64,000 bases of DNA from JAHBVL01 sp963712055 (lineage in GTDB: Bacteria; Chloroflexota; Chloroflexia; Thermomicrobiales; UBA6265). Below are positions 27,399 through 37,125 of this stretch, piece after piece (the first letter of the stretch is position 1; each line of letters opens with the position of its first letter). Location of the stretch: assembly GCA_963712055.1 (NCBI GenBank), contig CAVQGN010000001.1, forward strand, positions 1 to 64,000. The letters are read 5' to 3'. Below the pieces are notes generated by a model. The model was not told the DNA's origin, did no database searches, and was given only the letters and a program-made list of their open reading frames with translations. Both the position numbers and the translations under genes were made by a program.

Positions 27399-28907
27399 GT
27401 GCAGGGGTCGTCAGTCGACGTGATGTCATCTGCCGCGCAGACGACGGACCCGGACGATCCGTCAGCGTTGAGACGAACACGCACCTTGCTGGAACGACCG
27501 CTCACGCGATTCCTGATTGCTCTGGCGGCTGTGTTTCTGGCCAAGCAGTTCTTAATGGTTGTGATTTTTCCACCGTTTACGGGTCACGACGAAGTGGCCC
27601 ACCTCGCGTATGTCCAGACCGTCGTCAGCGAACAACGTGTGCCGGTCCTGGTCAAGGACCAGATTCCTGACCAGTACTATCGGTATTGTCAGTACATTCT
27701 CGACTGGTCCCCGTGCGAGCCGGACAACCCACGTTGGCTGGTTCAGCCCTTCAGGTTTGCAGACTGGGGTGGGGCGGGGGTCTTTCCGGCTGGGGAGCAG
27801 TACGCTGCCAATCATCCACCTTTGTATTACCTGATTGCATCACCGATCATCCGTATTTCGGAAGGGTCGAGCCCTGAAACCCAGCAATATCTCCTGCGCG
27901 TTCTCGCGATTCCGATCGGGCTGGCGGTGGTTTTGCTGGCGTTTCTGACATCGTGGACCGTATTCCCCGGCGATCGATTTCTTGGCATCACCGTGGCCGC
28001 GTTTGTCGCCTTTCAGCCACAGATCTCATACGAAGCGGCCATGGTGAATAACGACGTTCTCAGCATTGCGATCACGAGTCTGATCTTGTTTCTCCTCGTG
28101 CGGGGGATGCGCGATCGCTTTCCCTGGTTTGACTGCTTTCTGCTCGGGACAGCGTTCGGTCTCGCGCTGCTGATCAAGGGAAACTCGATTGTCATCGCAC
28201 CCATCATCGCGGTGGCGATGGTGCTTGGTCTCGGACTGCGCAACGTACGGAGCTGGGTGACGAAGGGTATCGCAGTTGCCGGCACCGGTTTTCTGCTTGC
28301 GTTGCCCTGGTATGTCTATCTCTATCGCACCTACGGAAACCTGGACGGCCTGGAGCAGGTGAAAGAGATTCAGCAACCCTGGAATCGCGCTGCGGGAACC
28401 TTTTCCGACCTCCTCTTCAACCGGTCGTTCGTCTGGAGCCGGTGGCAGGAAACATGGGGTGCGTTTGGGTGGCGCAGAATTCAGCTTGAGTCAACGATTC
28501 TCTGGATTATCGCGGTGCCTATCGTTGTGGCGCTTGTCGGTCTCCTGGTCTATACGCTTCGTAGCCTGAATGTCGCACGACAACAACACAATGATGGCGA
28601 GGCTACATCTGCATTTACCGGGCCTAGTCTGTTTCAGGCAAAAGCGCTGTTCGTTCTCTTTTTGGCCTGCGTCGTCGCGTACCTCGCTGTTGTTCAATTT
28701 GGAACCAGCTTCATTCTGACCCAGGCCCGGTACTACTTTCCCTTTGTCAATGGAGCGGCGTTGCTGATCATGCTTGGTGCCCGTACGCTGACTCCGATTC
28801 GGTTTCAGGCGATCGTGCAAACCGTGGTTGTTTCGGGTCTGGTTCTGATGAACGTGGTGATCTACACGCGCTATGTGATCCCCTATTGGCATCTGTCCCC
28901 GTGGTGA
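27399..28907 (+). CDS. GT-C type integral membrane glycosyltransferase
   Basis: 502-residue protein with about ten membrane helices. The first external loop has FTGHDEVAHLAY, matching the acidic catalytic motif of GT-C (ArnT/PMT-like) transferases, and a long loop with AANHPPLYYLIASP, a hallmark of the same group. It would move a sugar from a polyprenyl phosphate to an outside acceptor. The GTG start is close to the previous stop; ATG 27423 is an alternative. Its stop shares a base with the next gene's ATG. Confidence 0.78.
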   Translation: MQGSSVDVMSSAAQTTDPDDPSALRRTRTLLERPLTRFLIALAAVFLAKQFLMVVIFPPFTGHDEVAHLAYVQTVVSEQRVPVLVKDQIPDQYYRYCQYILDWSPCEPDNPRWLVQPFRFADWGGAGVFPAGEQYAANHPPLYYLIASPIIRISEGSSPETQQYLLRVLAIPIGLAVVLLAFLTSWTVFPGDRFLGITVAAFVAFQPQISYEAAMVNNDVLSIAITSLILFLLVRGMRDRFPWFDCFLLGTAFGLALLIKGNSIVIAPIIAVAMVLGLGLRNVRSWVTKGIAVAGTGFLLALPWYVYLYRTYGNLDGLEQVKEIQQPWNRAAGTFSDLLFNRSFVWSRWQETWGAFGWRRIQLESTILWIIAVPIVVALVGLLVYTLRSLNVARQQHNDGEATSAFTGPSLFQAKALFVLFLACVVAYLAVVQFGTSFILTQARYYFPFVNGAALLIMLGARTLTPIRFQAIVQTVVVSGLVLMNVVIYTRYVIPYWHLSPW

Positions 28908-29287
28908 TGGAGGTCATGAAAACCGAACCGGCTCCCGCCCGACAACCCACGAGCAGCCAGACTCGCCGTGTGGTGATGGTCGTTCTGTTGGCGCTCCCTC
29001 TACTCATCTACCTCACGGTCTACTCGATCGACGCACGGTTGAATCGCGGGGTCATCGAGCGTCACTATGGTTGGCAAATCTGGCACACGATGAGCAACGA
29101 GTTGCCAGAAGCCGCTTTTCCCGGTTTGCTGAAAGTGTCCTTCTGGGTGTTGATCTTCATCTTCATCGCTGGTTTTCTCGCCATGCTCTGGTTCTCACTC
29201 ATGTCGCCTGCTGAAGGAATTGTTGCTTCGGGTGAAGAACTCGAGAGATCCGGCACCCCTGCCATGACGACAGAGCATGCAAGTTGA
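28907..29287 (+). CDS. Small two-helix membrane protein, unknown function
   Basis: 126 residues with hydrophobic helices near 24-42 and 78-98 and a polar tail. I do not recognise the family. ATG 28907 overlaps the upstream stop by one base (TGATG), and its own end overlaps the next gene, so it sits firmly inside the glycan operon. It might be an accessory subunit of the GT-C proteins on either side; that is inference from position only. The longer frame from TTG 28886 has no ribosome site. Confidence 0.65.
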   Translation: MEVMKTEPAPARQPTSSQTRRVVMVVLLALPLLIYLTVYSIDARLNRGVIERHYGWQIWHTMSNELPEAAFPGLLKVSFWVLIFIFIAGFLAMLWFSLMSPAEGIVASGEELERSGTPAMTTEHAS

Positions 29288-30005
29288 AATGAGTCGACCG
29301 TCAAGGCGAGCGCTCGATGGAGGCTGGATCGTGGCGCTGATCACGATGGCGCTCTGGACCGCCGCTCGATATGACGCGTTTCAGGTCTGGACGACGCAGT
29401 TCCTCTCCGATGGCAGTCGACTCCGCATTCCGTTCACCTTTGCCGGCGTCGACCACCCCTTCCACGCAACCCGGGCCGAAACCCTGAAACGGTCGCTGGC
29501 AGATGGTCAGATCCTGCGCTGGATCATGAATCACCAGGGCGGGTATCCCGTCGAGTTCTATCCACTTGGCGCACCCTGGATCGAGGTGCTGGTCTGGGCA
29601 GCCGCATTAGGTTCCCTTCCGCTCATGTATATCCACAAGATCGTCGTGATCGCCGTCTTTCTCTTGCCGCTGGTGGCATTTGCCTGGATTGCCCGGACAG
29701 ATCGATTGACTCTTGGCGTCGCCGCGCTTGCCGGGGCTTTGCAGATTGCCATAAGGGGATGGTGGTGGTCTGGCGGGTCGATGGAGTTGATCGAATGGGG
29801 TTTGCTGACGAACGTGGCTGGCGCCACGATCGTTCTGCTGGCACTCGTCGCCATGACGCGAGGCTGTTTCGAGCAGAGTCGACGTCATCTCGCGCTGGCA
29901 GCCCTTTTGATCACGTTGGCGTTCTATGTGAACTCGCGTTCGCTTCTGCCGACGGTTGCCATGACGCTTCGGCGTACTCCTGGCTTTGTTCCTCAGCAGG
30001 GCTAA
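29277..30005 (+). pseudogene. 5' part of a frameshifted GT-C-like membrane protein
   Basis: 242 codons encoding several membrane helices and an external loop VDHPFHATRAETLKRSL with acidic residues. The frame ends abruptly with a polar stretch RRTPGFVPQQG at TAA 30003-30005. Moving forward one base near 29967 (CTT to GGC) instead continues with a natural hydrophobic helix, GVLLALFLSRAK, leading into the downstream frame. The two parts together would be about 665 residues. Either the gene is broken, the sequence has a one-base error, or the shift is programmed. The start at 29277 overlaps the previous gene; ATG 29289 is an alternative. Confidence 0.7.
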
Positions 30006-31275
30006 GCTCAGGTGGAGAACTGGCAATGTGATCTTGGTCGGTTCACTAGCAATGGCTATCTCAGCGCCGCTCCTTTTCCCGCTCATCCGGTTCCGCGATC
30101 TTTACTTTTTCGTGCCCTATTCTGGGTACGACAGTGTCAGGGACTATCTCGACTCGTCAATCACGGCAGTTGGCGGACCGGCTTTTGTGCTCATGCTGAT
30201 CGGTCTGGCGGCAGCGATCTCCCACCGAGAACATGTGGTTTCACGCGTGGTCGCGTTGACCTTGATGATCTACGTTGGCATGACGGCGTTGCTCGGGCTC
30301 GATCTCGTGCCTGGTCTCCAGATCGAGCAGCTTGAAGCCACCCGCATGATGCCATTCCAGCGTTATCTGATGTTCTACTTGGCTGCTTATGGGGTCTGGT
30401 TCCTGGGAGCGCAGGTCGTGGAGCGGCTTCAACGTTCTCGCTCGCTCGCTGACCTGATTCTTGCCGGGGCAACTGGTCTGGTCCTGGTCCTCTACATTGG
30501 GGGAGTTGGCGGGATCGTTCCGGAGAGCGACCGAGCGGTCATCGCGCCGATGACGACCGCACATGCAGAGATTGCCGATCTCGAAGGAGCGATCACGGCA
30601 GCGGATGCCTCGGCGCCAGACGGCACCGCGCTGCTGGTGCTCGGCAGCGCGGTTTCCTGGCACGATCAACTCTGGTCGCCGCAATGGAGTGATCGAGCGT
30701 TTTTCTATGACGATTGGCTCTGGTATTGGCAACAAGATCACGTCGGCGATTACGATCCGGCGACATCCCATGCTTACCGCTCCGATACCTCGACGCTTGA
30801 TCGTCAATATCTCGAAACCCATGGAATTGGCGGCGTCGTGGTCACCGGCGAAGCCCGGTCCACCGCCGGTACTTTGCCGTTCTTGACCCTTGTCCAGCAA
30901 TCGACCACTTGGGACGTCTATCGGGTCGAAAGTCCGACAACCATCGTCACCAGCGGAAACCAGATGGCGACTCGCAGCGCGATCGCCAATGAATCCATCA
31001 GAGCGGAGTTTGCCTCCCCCGGCGATGCGTATGAAGTCCGCCGGAACTGGTTCCCGCGCTGGAAGATGGCCGACGGAACGCTCGCCAAAGCCTCGACTGG
31101 CTATCTCGATTCCAGCGCAGAAACAGCCAATCCCACTATCGACCTGTATTACCAGGTCGATCGGTGGGACTGGCTCGCCAGATTCCTGATGGTGGCCGGG
31201 CTTCTGCTGGCGGTGGCCTGGTTGATCCGCCCGACGTTTCTCGCTAAACCCAGGGCGCGATCGGAACGTCGATGA
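29986..31275 (+). pseudogene. 3' part of the frameshifted membrane protein
   Basis: The frame is open from 29965; the first available start is a TTG at 29986, within what looks like a membrane helix, and there is no ribosome site there. About six helices follow, then a large outside domain (about residues 185-400) with many Trp/Asp residues such as WYWQQDHVGDYDP, and a final helix before a basic tail. This resembles the C-terminal halves of YfhO/GT-C-like membrane proteins. The last 32 bases overlap the convergent TPP-enzyme gene. Confidence 0.7.
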
Positions 31276-32878
31276 TCGTCGGCGTGTTGCGGGTAGAAGC
31301 GAGTTTGATCTCCCGTTCGAGCGCGTCCGGTTCCTCGACACGAACGCCTGGTATCCCGTAGGCGTTGGCGAGCGCCACATAGTCAGGATTGACGAGATCA
31401 ACTCCGATATAGCGACCACCGCGTGATTCGGCTTGGGCTTCCTTGACCGCGGAATACGTTGAATCGTTGAAGATGACGATTGGGAGCGCGAGTTGTTCCT
31501 GAATGGCGCAGCCAAGTTCGGCCATGGTGTACTGAAAGCCACCATCGCCCACCACCGGAACGACGACCGCCTCCGGGCGAGCGATCTTAGCGCCAATCGC
31601 AGCAGGCAACGCGAAGCCAAGCGTGCCGTAGCCGCTTGGGAACATGAAGGTTCGCGGTTCGTAGACCGGATAGAGACCACAGGCCACGTAGGCCATCATC
31701 GTCATGTCGGCGACCAGAATGCCGTCGCGGGGGATTGCCCGGCGGAGAGCATCGATATGGTCCCGGCGCTCAGCGTGCCAAGCGGTTGCCTCGGTGGAGG
31801 TTCGTGCTTCCTGTGCGAGTCCCTTGCCAAATCCTGGCCCAGCGATCGGGGATTCCTTCAACACCCGCACCAGTTCAGTTGTCGCGGTGGCTGCATCGGC
31901 AACGAGCGATAGCGTGCAGCGAGCATTGAGGGTGATCTCCCGGGGATCGATATCGATCCGGATCGTATTCGCCGGGAAAGTCAACTGGAAACCCTGGGTG
32001 GCTTGCTCGCCGAGTTTCGTGCCGATGATCAAGACACAATCGGCCGATCGCCAGAGGTCGTCAACCGCGTTGCCTGGTGACCAGAGCGCGCCCACGGAGA
32101 GTGGGTGGTCTTCGGGAATCGATCCCTTACCCATGATTGACGTCACGACGGGTGCTTCAAGCAGTTCGGCTAGTTCGACGATCGAGCTCATCGCTCTCGA
32201 TGAAACTGCGCCGCCACCGCAGTAGATCATCGGCCGGCGCGCACTTGCCAGCATGACTGCGGCCTCGGCAATCTGACCCGGGTCAGCTGCCTCGGGGGTT
32301 CCCTGGTCAAGGATGGTGCCTGGAGCGGAGAACGTAAGTTGATCGAGCACATCGAGCGGGATTTCCACGTGTGCCGGGAGCGGTCGGCCAGTTTCGAGAT
32401 TGTGGAACGCCATGTCGAGCATGGGAGCGACCAGATCCGGCGACGTGGCGCGGCCATTCCATTTGGTCACAGCCGCCATCACACCCATCTGGTCCTTGAG
32501 GTCGTGCAGGCAGCCGCGCATGTCGTCGATATACGGCATCTGGACGTTCGAAGAGAGCACCAGCACCGGTGAGGAATCGGCATAGGCTTCACCGACCGGT
32601 GTCGCGACGTTGGTGATACCGGGTCCGGTAATGACCAGCGCGACCCCCGGTTTTCCCGATGCGCGGGCATAGCCATCAGCCATGAACCCAACACCCTGTT
32701 CATGGCGCGCGAGTACGTGCCGGATCGATGAACCCCGGAGGGCGTCATAGAGCGCGAGCGTGTGAACGCCGGGAATGCCAAAAACAGTGTCGACCCCGTG
32801 TGATTCGAGTGACGAAATGGCGATCTGCGCGCCGGTGAAGCCGAGAGCGGCGCGACTGCCCTGTTCTGCGAGACTCAA
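31244..32878 (-). CDS. Thiamine-pyrophosphate-dependent enzyme, acetolactate-synthase-like
   Basis: 544-residue enzyme of the pyruvate-oxidase/acetolactate-synthase fold. Glu60 in LARHEQGVGFMADGYAR is the cofactor-activating glutamate. The C-terminal TPP motif starts at GDG 444-446 and closes with Asn471 in IFND. The middle domain shows the IIGTKLG and RIDIDPREI motifs. No small regulatory subunit gene (ilvN) is adjacent, so catabolic decarboxylases such as the 5-guanidino-2-oxopentanoate or benzoylformate types are possible. It converges with the frameshifted membrane gene and is divergent from the gene at 33058. Confidence 0.86.
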   Translation of the reverse strand: MSLAEQGSRAALGFTGAQIAISSLESHGVDTVFGIPGVHTLALYDALRGSSIRHVLARHEQGVGFMADGYARASGKPGVALVITGPGITNVATPVGEAYADSSPVLVLSSNVQMPYIDDMRGCLHDLKDQMGVMAAVTKWNGRATSPDLVAPMLDMAFHNLETGRPLPAHVEIPLDVLDQLTFSAPGTILDQGTPEAADPGQIAEAAVMLASARRPMIYCGGGAVSSRAMSSIVELAELLEAPVVTSIMGKGSIPEDHPLSVGALWSPGNAVDDLWRSADCVLIIGTKLGEQATQGFQLTFPANTIRIDIDPREITLNARCTLSLVADAATATTELVRVLKESPIAGPGFGKGLAQEARTSTEATAWHAERRDHIDALRRAIPRDGILVADMTMMAYVACGLYPVYEPRTFMFPSGYGTLGFALPAAIGAKIARPEAVVVPVVGDGGFQYTMAELGCAIQEQLALPIVIFNDSTYSAVKEAQAESRGGRYIGVDLVNPDYVALANAYGIPGVRVEEPDALEREIKLASTRNTPTIIDVPIAPWV

Positions 32879-33057
32879 GATGGTTCCTTTCCGGATCTGA
32901 CAAATAACCGTGCCCGACCGATCTGCCGTCAGTCAGAGTAGATGCCCACGGGTTTTGAGACAACCCGGTCCATTCGAGTAGGCAACGACAGCGCCGACTA
33001 TCATTCCATCCGGTTATTCGTGAACGATCGGGAGCAGGGATCATTCAACGCAGCGCA

Positions 33058-34260
33058 GTGACATTCGAGGGCGATTTGCATTCGCCAGTGTTCCCCGGCG
33101 GGAGTCTCTACAGTGCGCTCCTGCATCGCCGCTTGATGACCATGGCCGATCTTGGCGACGCGAGCGCAATGATCGGGGATCGTTGGGCTGTGATCGCTTC
33201 TGAGTTCTTGATCGAACAGCGGCATACGCAGTTCCCCGTTCCTGGTAAAAACGCGGGAACCCATTTCGTCGAGGAGATCGTTCGTCTCGACTCAGCACCC
33301 GGGTTTTCGCAAGCGGCGTCTCGGCGAGGATTGCGGAATCCTGATCTGCTCGCGATCGGACACCGGGCCGGGCGGCCGACCATCCAGGCGATCGATGCGA
33401 AGTTCTCAGTAGAAACCGCGCGGTCAAAACAGGTCAGTCAAGAGTCGGTTGCGGCCTTGATGGTCATGCAGCCGGAGATAGAAGCGATCCTCGGGACTCT
33501 CCTTCCAGCAGGAGCTCAGCTCCTTCCGGGCATTTTCGTCTCTCCGGATACCCACTTTTCTCGGTACGTCGTCAAACGCGGTCGAGGGATCACCAAGGTT
33601 CAGGTTCAGCCGGACGAGGTGTGGTTTCACCACCTCGACGCAGAACGCATGTTTGGGGAGCTGGAAGCCCAGGATTTTTCAGTTCGGCTTCATGCGCTCG
33701 ATGGTCACCGTCGCAGTCCGGACGAGGATGCTGCGACCGCGCTCTATTATTTCCGTCTCGTTCGGGCAGCCGTGGGTAACTGGCGCGATCTCGAAAAGCC
33801 CTTGCTCTCCTGGCGCGATACCGTAACCTACGATGCTGATCGCTTCGGAGCAACGCTCGAACAGGCAATGGCCTCAGCGGACACGGCGTTCGATGCGATC
33901 GAACGATCGACCGACTTGGTCGCGACCGTGAGGCGAGACCGCGTTGCCGTCGAGCGGGCAGCGTCGTTGCCAATTGCCAATAGCGAGTTCAAGGAGTGGG
34001 TCAAGCAGGATGTCGAGACGCTCGGTGTCGAGGCACCCTCGTTGAATCAGGTCCGCAAACAGCTTGGATCGTGGTATCGGCAGGAACTCCGCAAACGAGT
34101 CGGCCCGGTGCAGCCGCCCGTGGCGAACATTCGCCAGGCGCTTCTCGCGATCGATCGTGAAGCGGCGCTTCTCAAACCGTTGTTGCGGGAGCAAACGCGT
34201 CTGGCGGTAGAAAACGTCGCGCGGCGGCAAGCCTTGGAGTCGACAGATCCGACTGCCTAG
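33058..34260 (+). CDS. Unrecognised protein with a PD-(D/E)xK nuclease-like motif
   Basis: 400-residue soluble protein I cannot assign to a family. Residues 70-115 show Glu72/Glu73, then Pro95-Asp96 in RNPDLLAIG, then Asp113-Ala-Lys115 in IQAIDAKFS. The spacing and the strand character around PD and DxK fit the catalytic core of PD-(D/E)xK nucleases. The rest is mainly helical, with Arg/Glu-rich C-terminal segments. No restriction or repair partner is adjacent. The GTG start has no close ribosome site, and a later ATG (residue 27) is possible. Its stop overlaps the convergent MFS gene by four bases. Confidence 0.6.
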   Translation: MTFEGDLHSPVFPGGSLYSALLHRRLMTMADLGDASAMIGDRWAVIASEFLIEQRHTQFPVPGKNAGTHFVEEIVRLDSAPGFSQAASRRGLRNPDLLAIGHRAGRPTIQAIDAKFSVETARSKQVSQESVAALMVMQPEIEAILGTLLPAGAQLLPGIFVSPDTHFSRYVVKRGRGITKVQVQPDEVWFHHLDAERMFGELEAQDFSVRLHALDGHRRSPDEDAATALYYFRLVRAAVGNWRDLEKPLLSWRDTVTYDADRFGATLEQAMASADTAFDAIERSTDLVATVRRDRVAVERAASLPIANSEFKEWVKQDVETLGVEAPSLNQVRKQLGSWYRQELRKRVGPVQPPVANIRQALLAIDREAALLKPLLREQTRLAVENVARRQALESTDPTA

Positions 34261-35549
34261 ATTTCCCGGATAGCGGGCGATTTGAAATAGAGCAGAATCG
34301 TCAGCGCTGAGCTGATCGACGCTCCCAGCGCGACGGCCAGCGGCGTACTCGTCGCCGAACTCAATATCCCCATTGGCAGCGCTCCAAGTGGCATCAGACC
34401 CCAGGTCAGCATGTAGACGGCGATCACACGCCCCCTGATCGAATCCTCAATCCGATGCTGGATCAGCGCGTTGTTCGCGCTCATGAAGCTGGAACCGAGA
34501 AACCCGGCGGCGAAAAGGAACGGGAGTGCAACCAGGAACGCAGGCGAGACGGCGAAGCCAACGATCACCAGCCCATAAGCGGTCATCTGACCGGCAAGGA
34601 GGGTTCCGGTGGTCTTGCGTGATCGAGTGGCCACATAGATTGAACCAGCGACGGCGCCAAGCCCCGAGCTTGCCATGAGAATGCCGAGACCTCCTGGTCC
34701 GGTTTCGAAAACGTCACGGGCGAACACCGACAGGAACGAAATGTAGGGAAACACGAAAAAAGTCGCAATCGAAACCATCAGAAAGAGCGACCGCAAGTCG
34801 GGTCGGCTCGCGACCAGCTTCACACCCTCCAGCATGCCGGAAATCGACCGCGCTGAAAGCGTCCGGATACGGGTCGGAAAGGTGGTGGTCGCTATCAGAG
34901 AAACGGAAATCAGCAAGGCAATAGCCTGACAGATAAACCCCGCGCTGGTTCCCACCAAGCCGATCAGCAAACCAGCGATCGTTGGTCCAACCACCCTTGT
35001 CATGTTCTGGCCGGCGCTCATAAGACCAATCGCGTTGGTCAGCGAATCCTTGGGGACCAGTGAAGGAACGAGCGATTGCTGCGTGGGGTTCGTGATCGAT
35101 TGAATAGATCCGTTGGCGAAGGCGGCGATCAGGAGATGCCAGGGTTCGACGTGTCCGAAAATCACATCAATCGAAAGCAAGACAGCCAGCATGGCGGCCA
35201 GTGACTGACCGGCGATGAGCACTTTCTGGCGATCGAACCGGTCAATCAACATCCCTCCCGGGAGTGAGATGACCAGAAATGGCAAACCCGATGCGAACGC
35301 CACGAGACCGACAAACGACGCGGAATCCGTCAGATCGAGCGCCAGCCATCCCAGCGCAGTCGCCTGCATCCATTGACCCAACGAAGCCGACAGTGTGCTG
35401 AGCCAAAGTCGTCGAAAAACGGGTGAGGATTGCAGAGCCCCAAATCGATATCGCTCAACTGGATCGGCGCTCGTTTCTGTGACGACTGGTGCGGAACCGG
35501 AAACCGTCATTCGGTGAACAGGTTCACGATGGTGGGAGGTTGGTGACAT
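34257..35549 (-). CDS. Major facilitator superfamily transporter
   Basis: 430-residue transporter with about twelve helices, of the MFS_3/enterobactin-exporter-like type. The loop between helices two and three has GGMLIDRFDRQKVLIAG, the MFS motif A pattern. Family members export small molecules or drugs. The frame reaches upstream to 35672, but that would overlap the divergent gene and adds a non-transporter segment; Met at 35549 or 35510 is the likely start. The product is probably an exporter; the substrate is unknown. Confidence 0.85.
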   Translation of the reverse strand: MSPTSHHREPVHRMTVSGSAPVVTETSADPVERYRFGALQSSPVFRRLWLSTLSASLGQWMQATALGWLALDLTDSASFVGLVAFASGLPFLVISLPGGMLIDRFDRQKVLIAGQSLAAMLAVLLSIDVIFGHVEPWHLLIAAFANGSIQSITNPTQQSLVPSLVPKDSLTNAIGLMSAGQNMTRVVGPTIAGLLIGLVGTSAGFICQAIALLISVSLIATTTFPTRIRTLSARSISGMLEGVKLVASRPDLRSLFLMVSIATFFVFPYISFLSVFARDVFETGPGGLGILMASSGLGAVAGSIYVATRSRKTTGTLLAGQMTAYGLVIVGFAVSPAFLVALPFLFAAGFLGSSFMSANNALIQHRIEDSIRGRVIAVYMLTWGLMPLGALPMGILSSATSTPLAVALGASISSALTILLYFKSPAIREI

Positions 35550-35639
35550 TTCATCATGAGATATTGTGCATCGTGCGCAGAATACCGCACATATCTCGGA
35601 AAGCGGCAGTGCAAGTCGGAAGAAACGAAAGAGATGCAA

Positions 35640-36893
35640 ATGGGAATCAATGTCCACCCGGACGATCGCCAAAGTCCGATTCTGAATCTGATTCAGGGAT
35701 CAGCCGATTGGCTGGTTGACAAGTCGCAGATTCGTTCGGAAGGGGAGGAATTCGACAATCCTGCTGGCTACCGACACAGCAGTTTCGTTGGTTCCTTCAA
35801 AACCGAGTACGACACCTCGACCGGGCGATGGTGGCTGAATGGACCAGCGTTTCACACTGGACAGGCGATCCGGTCGCTGCTGGTAGCGTGGCGGCAGTTC
35901 GAAGACCCCCGCTATCTCGCGGCGGCACGTCTTGCTGGTTCGTTTCTGAACCGGGAAGTGATCGACGAATCGGGACATCCCCAAAACGGACTTCTCCTCT
36001 CTTTCGAACAGAACGATGATGAGATCAATCTTCAGGTCACCTTTGAAGCGCTAAGTGGCCTGCTCGATCTTTACCTAGTCACCGACGACGCTGAAACGCT
36101 TCGGACGATCACGACGTCCGTCGAGATTCTCTTTCGCGATGCCTATCTTCCCGAAGAGCGACTGATGCTCGACCATTACTCAACCGGGCGACGCGTCTTC
36201 TTTCATGACCCAGACAATATGTTGCCCGGTCGGGCGATGATCGACGATGCGTTTCTGGTACGCCTCGCCGATGTGACCGGGGACGAGCGTTATCGAACCT
36301 GGTTTCTGGAAATGGCAAGGCGATTGGCAGGAGAGGAGGGCCCAGCCGGTACATGGCTTCGTTTGCCGCCCTGGCCGCCGGAACGGCGTCGGATTCACAA
36401 CCGTAAGAACTGGTGGTGGGGTTGGCCAATGTTGGCCGCTCACGACTTGACGGGGGAACAGGCGTTTCTCGATCTTGCGATTCGGACCGGTGACTGGTGG
36501 CTGGAAAGCCAGAATCTGGATGGCGGTCTCTACTATTCCCCCGGTCCAGATGGGCGGCATAACTCGTTTGGTTTGTGCACTTCAGTCTCAGCCGTGGCCG
36601 CGCTCCAGTGGATCGATCTCTGGGAACGCACCGGTGACGATCGCTATCCTCCGGCAGTCCGGAAATCGATGGGATATCTGCTGGCGGCGCAGTTTGGCGT
36701 TGATGCCGGAGACCCGAACGTGGTTGGTGCACTCTTCGAATCACCAAAGGCACCAAATGGCAGGATCTGTCCCGGCTATCTGGTGCGCGATCTTGCGCCG
36801 ATTTTCGCGATTCGAGCCGCTGCCGCAGTACTCCACCACCCCAATCTCTTCCCGAAGGATGAATCCTGGATCGATACCTCGATGAACTGGTAG
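35640..36893 (+). CDS. Alpha/alpha six-hairpin glycosidase-like protein
   Basis: 417-residue soluble protein with repeated pairs of helices such as WLNGPAFHTGQAIRSLLVAWRQ, LAARLAGSFLNRE and NLDGGLYYSP. This matches the six-hairpin toroid used by several glycoside hydrolase and lyase families. No signal peptide is seen, so it acts in the cytoplasm. The catalytic acids cannot be assigned with confidence, although Asp/Glu-rich loops (MIDDAFL, RKNWWWGW) line the expected pocket. The frame is open from 35556, giving a Cys-rich lead, but ATG 35640 follows AAAGAG and starts the folded part. It is divergent from the MFS gene. Confidence 0.72.
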   Translation: MGINVHPDDRQSPILNLIQGSADWLVDKSQIRSEGEEFDNPAGYRHSSFVGSFKTEYDTSTGRWWLNGPAFHTGQAIRSLLVAWRQFEDPRYLAAARLAGSFLNREVIDESGHPQNGLLLSFEQNDDEINLQVTFEALSGLLDLYLVTDDAETLRTITTSVEILFRDAYLPEERLMLDHYSTGRRVFFHDPDNMLPGRAMIDDAFLVRLADVTGDERYRTWFLEMARRLAGEEGPAGTWLRLPPWPPERRRIHNRKNWWWGWPMLAAHDLTGEQAFLDLAIRTGDWWLESQNLDGGLYYSPGPDGRHNSFGLCTSVSAVAALQWIDLWERTGDDRYPPAVRKSMGYLLAAQFGVDAGDPNVVGALFESPKAPNGRICPGYLVRDLAPIFAIRAAAAVLHHPNLFPKDESWIDTSMNW

Positions 36894-37083
36894 TCGAGGG
36901 GGATGGTCGAGAGAGTTCGATTGTCACATGTTTGATTGCGTATCGATATACTTCTCCAAGATTCTCGAATGTGGATGTGCGACGGGGCCGTGCCGAAGTC
37001 GACAAAAGTACCGTCAAGGCAACCTGAACGCTCAGGGTCGGTTTTTGCGCATCCATGTTTGAACGATGTGATCGAGTCGTCGT

Positions 37084-37100
37084 GCACGAACAATTCGTGC
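37084..37100. promoter_or_regulatory. Inverted repeat upstream of coxS
   Basis: GCACGAA (37084-37090) and TTCGTGC (37094-37100) form a perfect seven-base inverted repeat with a CAA centre, ending 25 bases before the coxS start and just ahead of its ribosome site. It could be an operator or a small RNA hairpin controlling the cox genes. Confidence 0.4.
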
Positions 37101-37125
37101 TCGTTGGATGTAAAGGAGTTGCTGC

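Noticed and set aside
31244..31275. Overlap of convergent genes as a special antisense control
   Set aside because: Short 3' overlaps also occur at 5495-5524 and 34257-34260, so they look like general compaction.
30241..31680. 479-codon minus-strand frame
   Set aside because: It covers the frameshifted membrane gene and the end of the TPP gene in the wrong frame, with low-complexity basic sequence; a codon-usage shadow.
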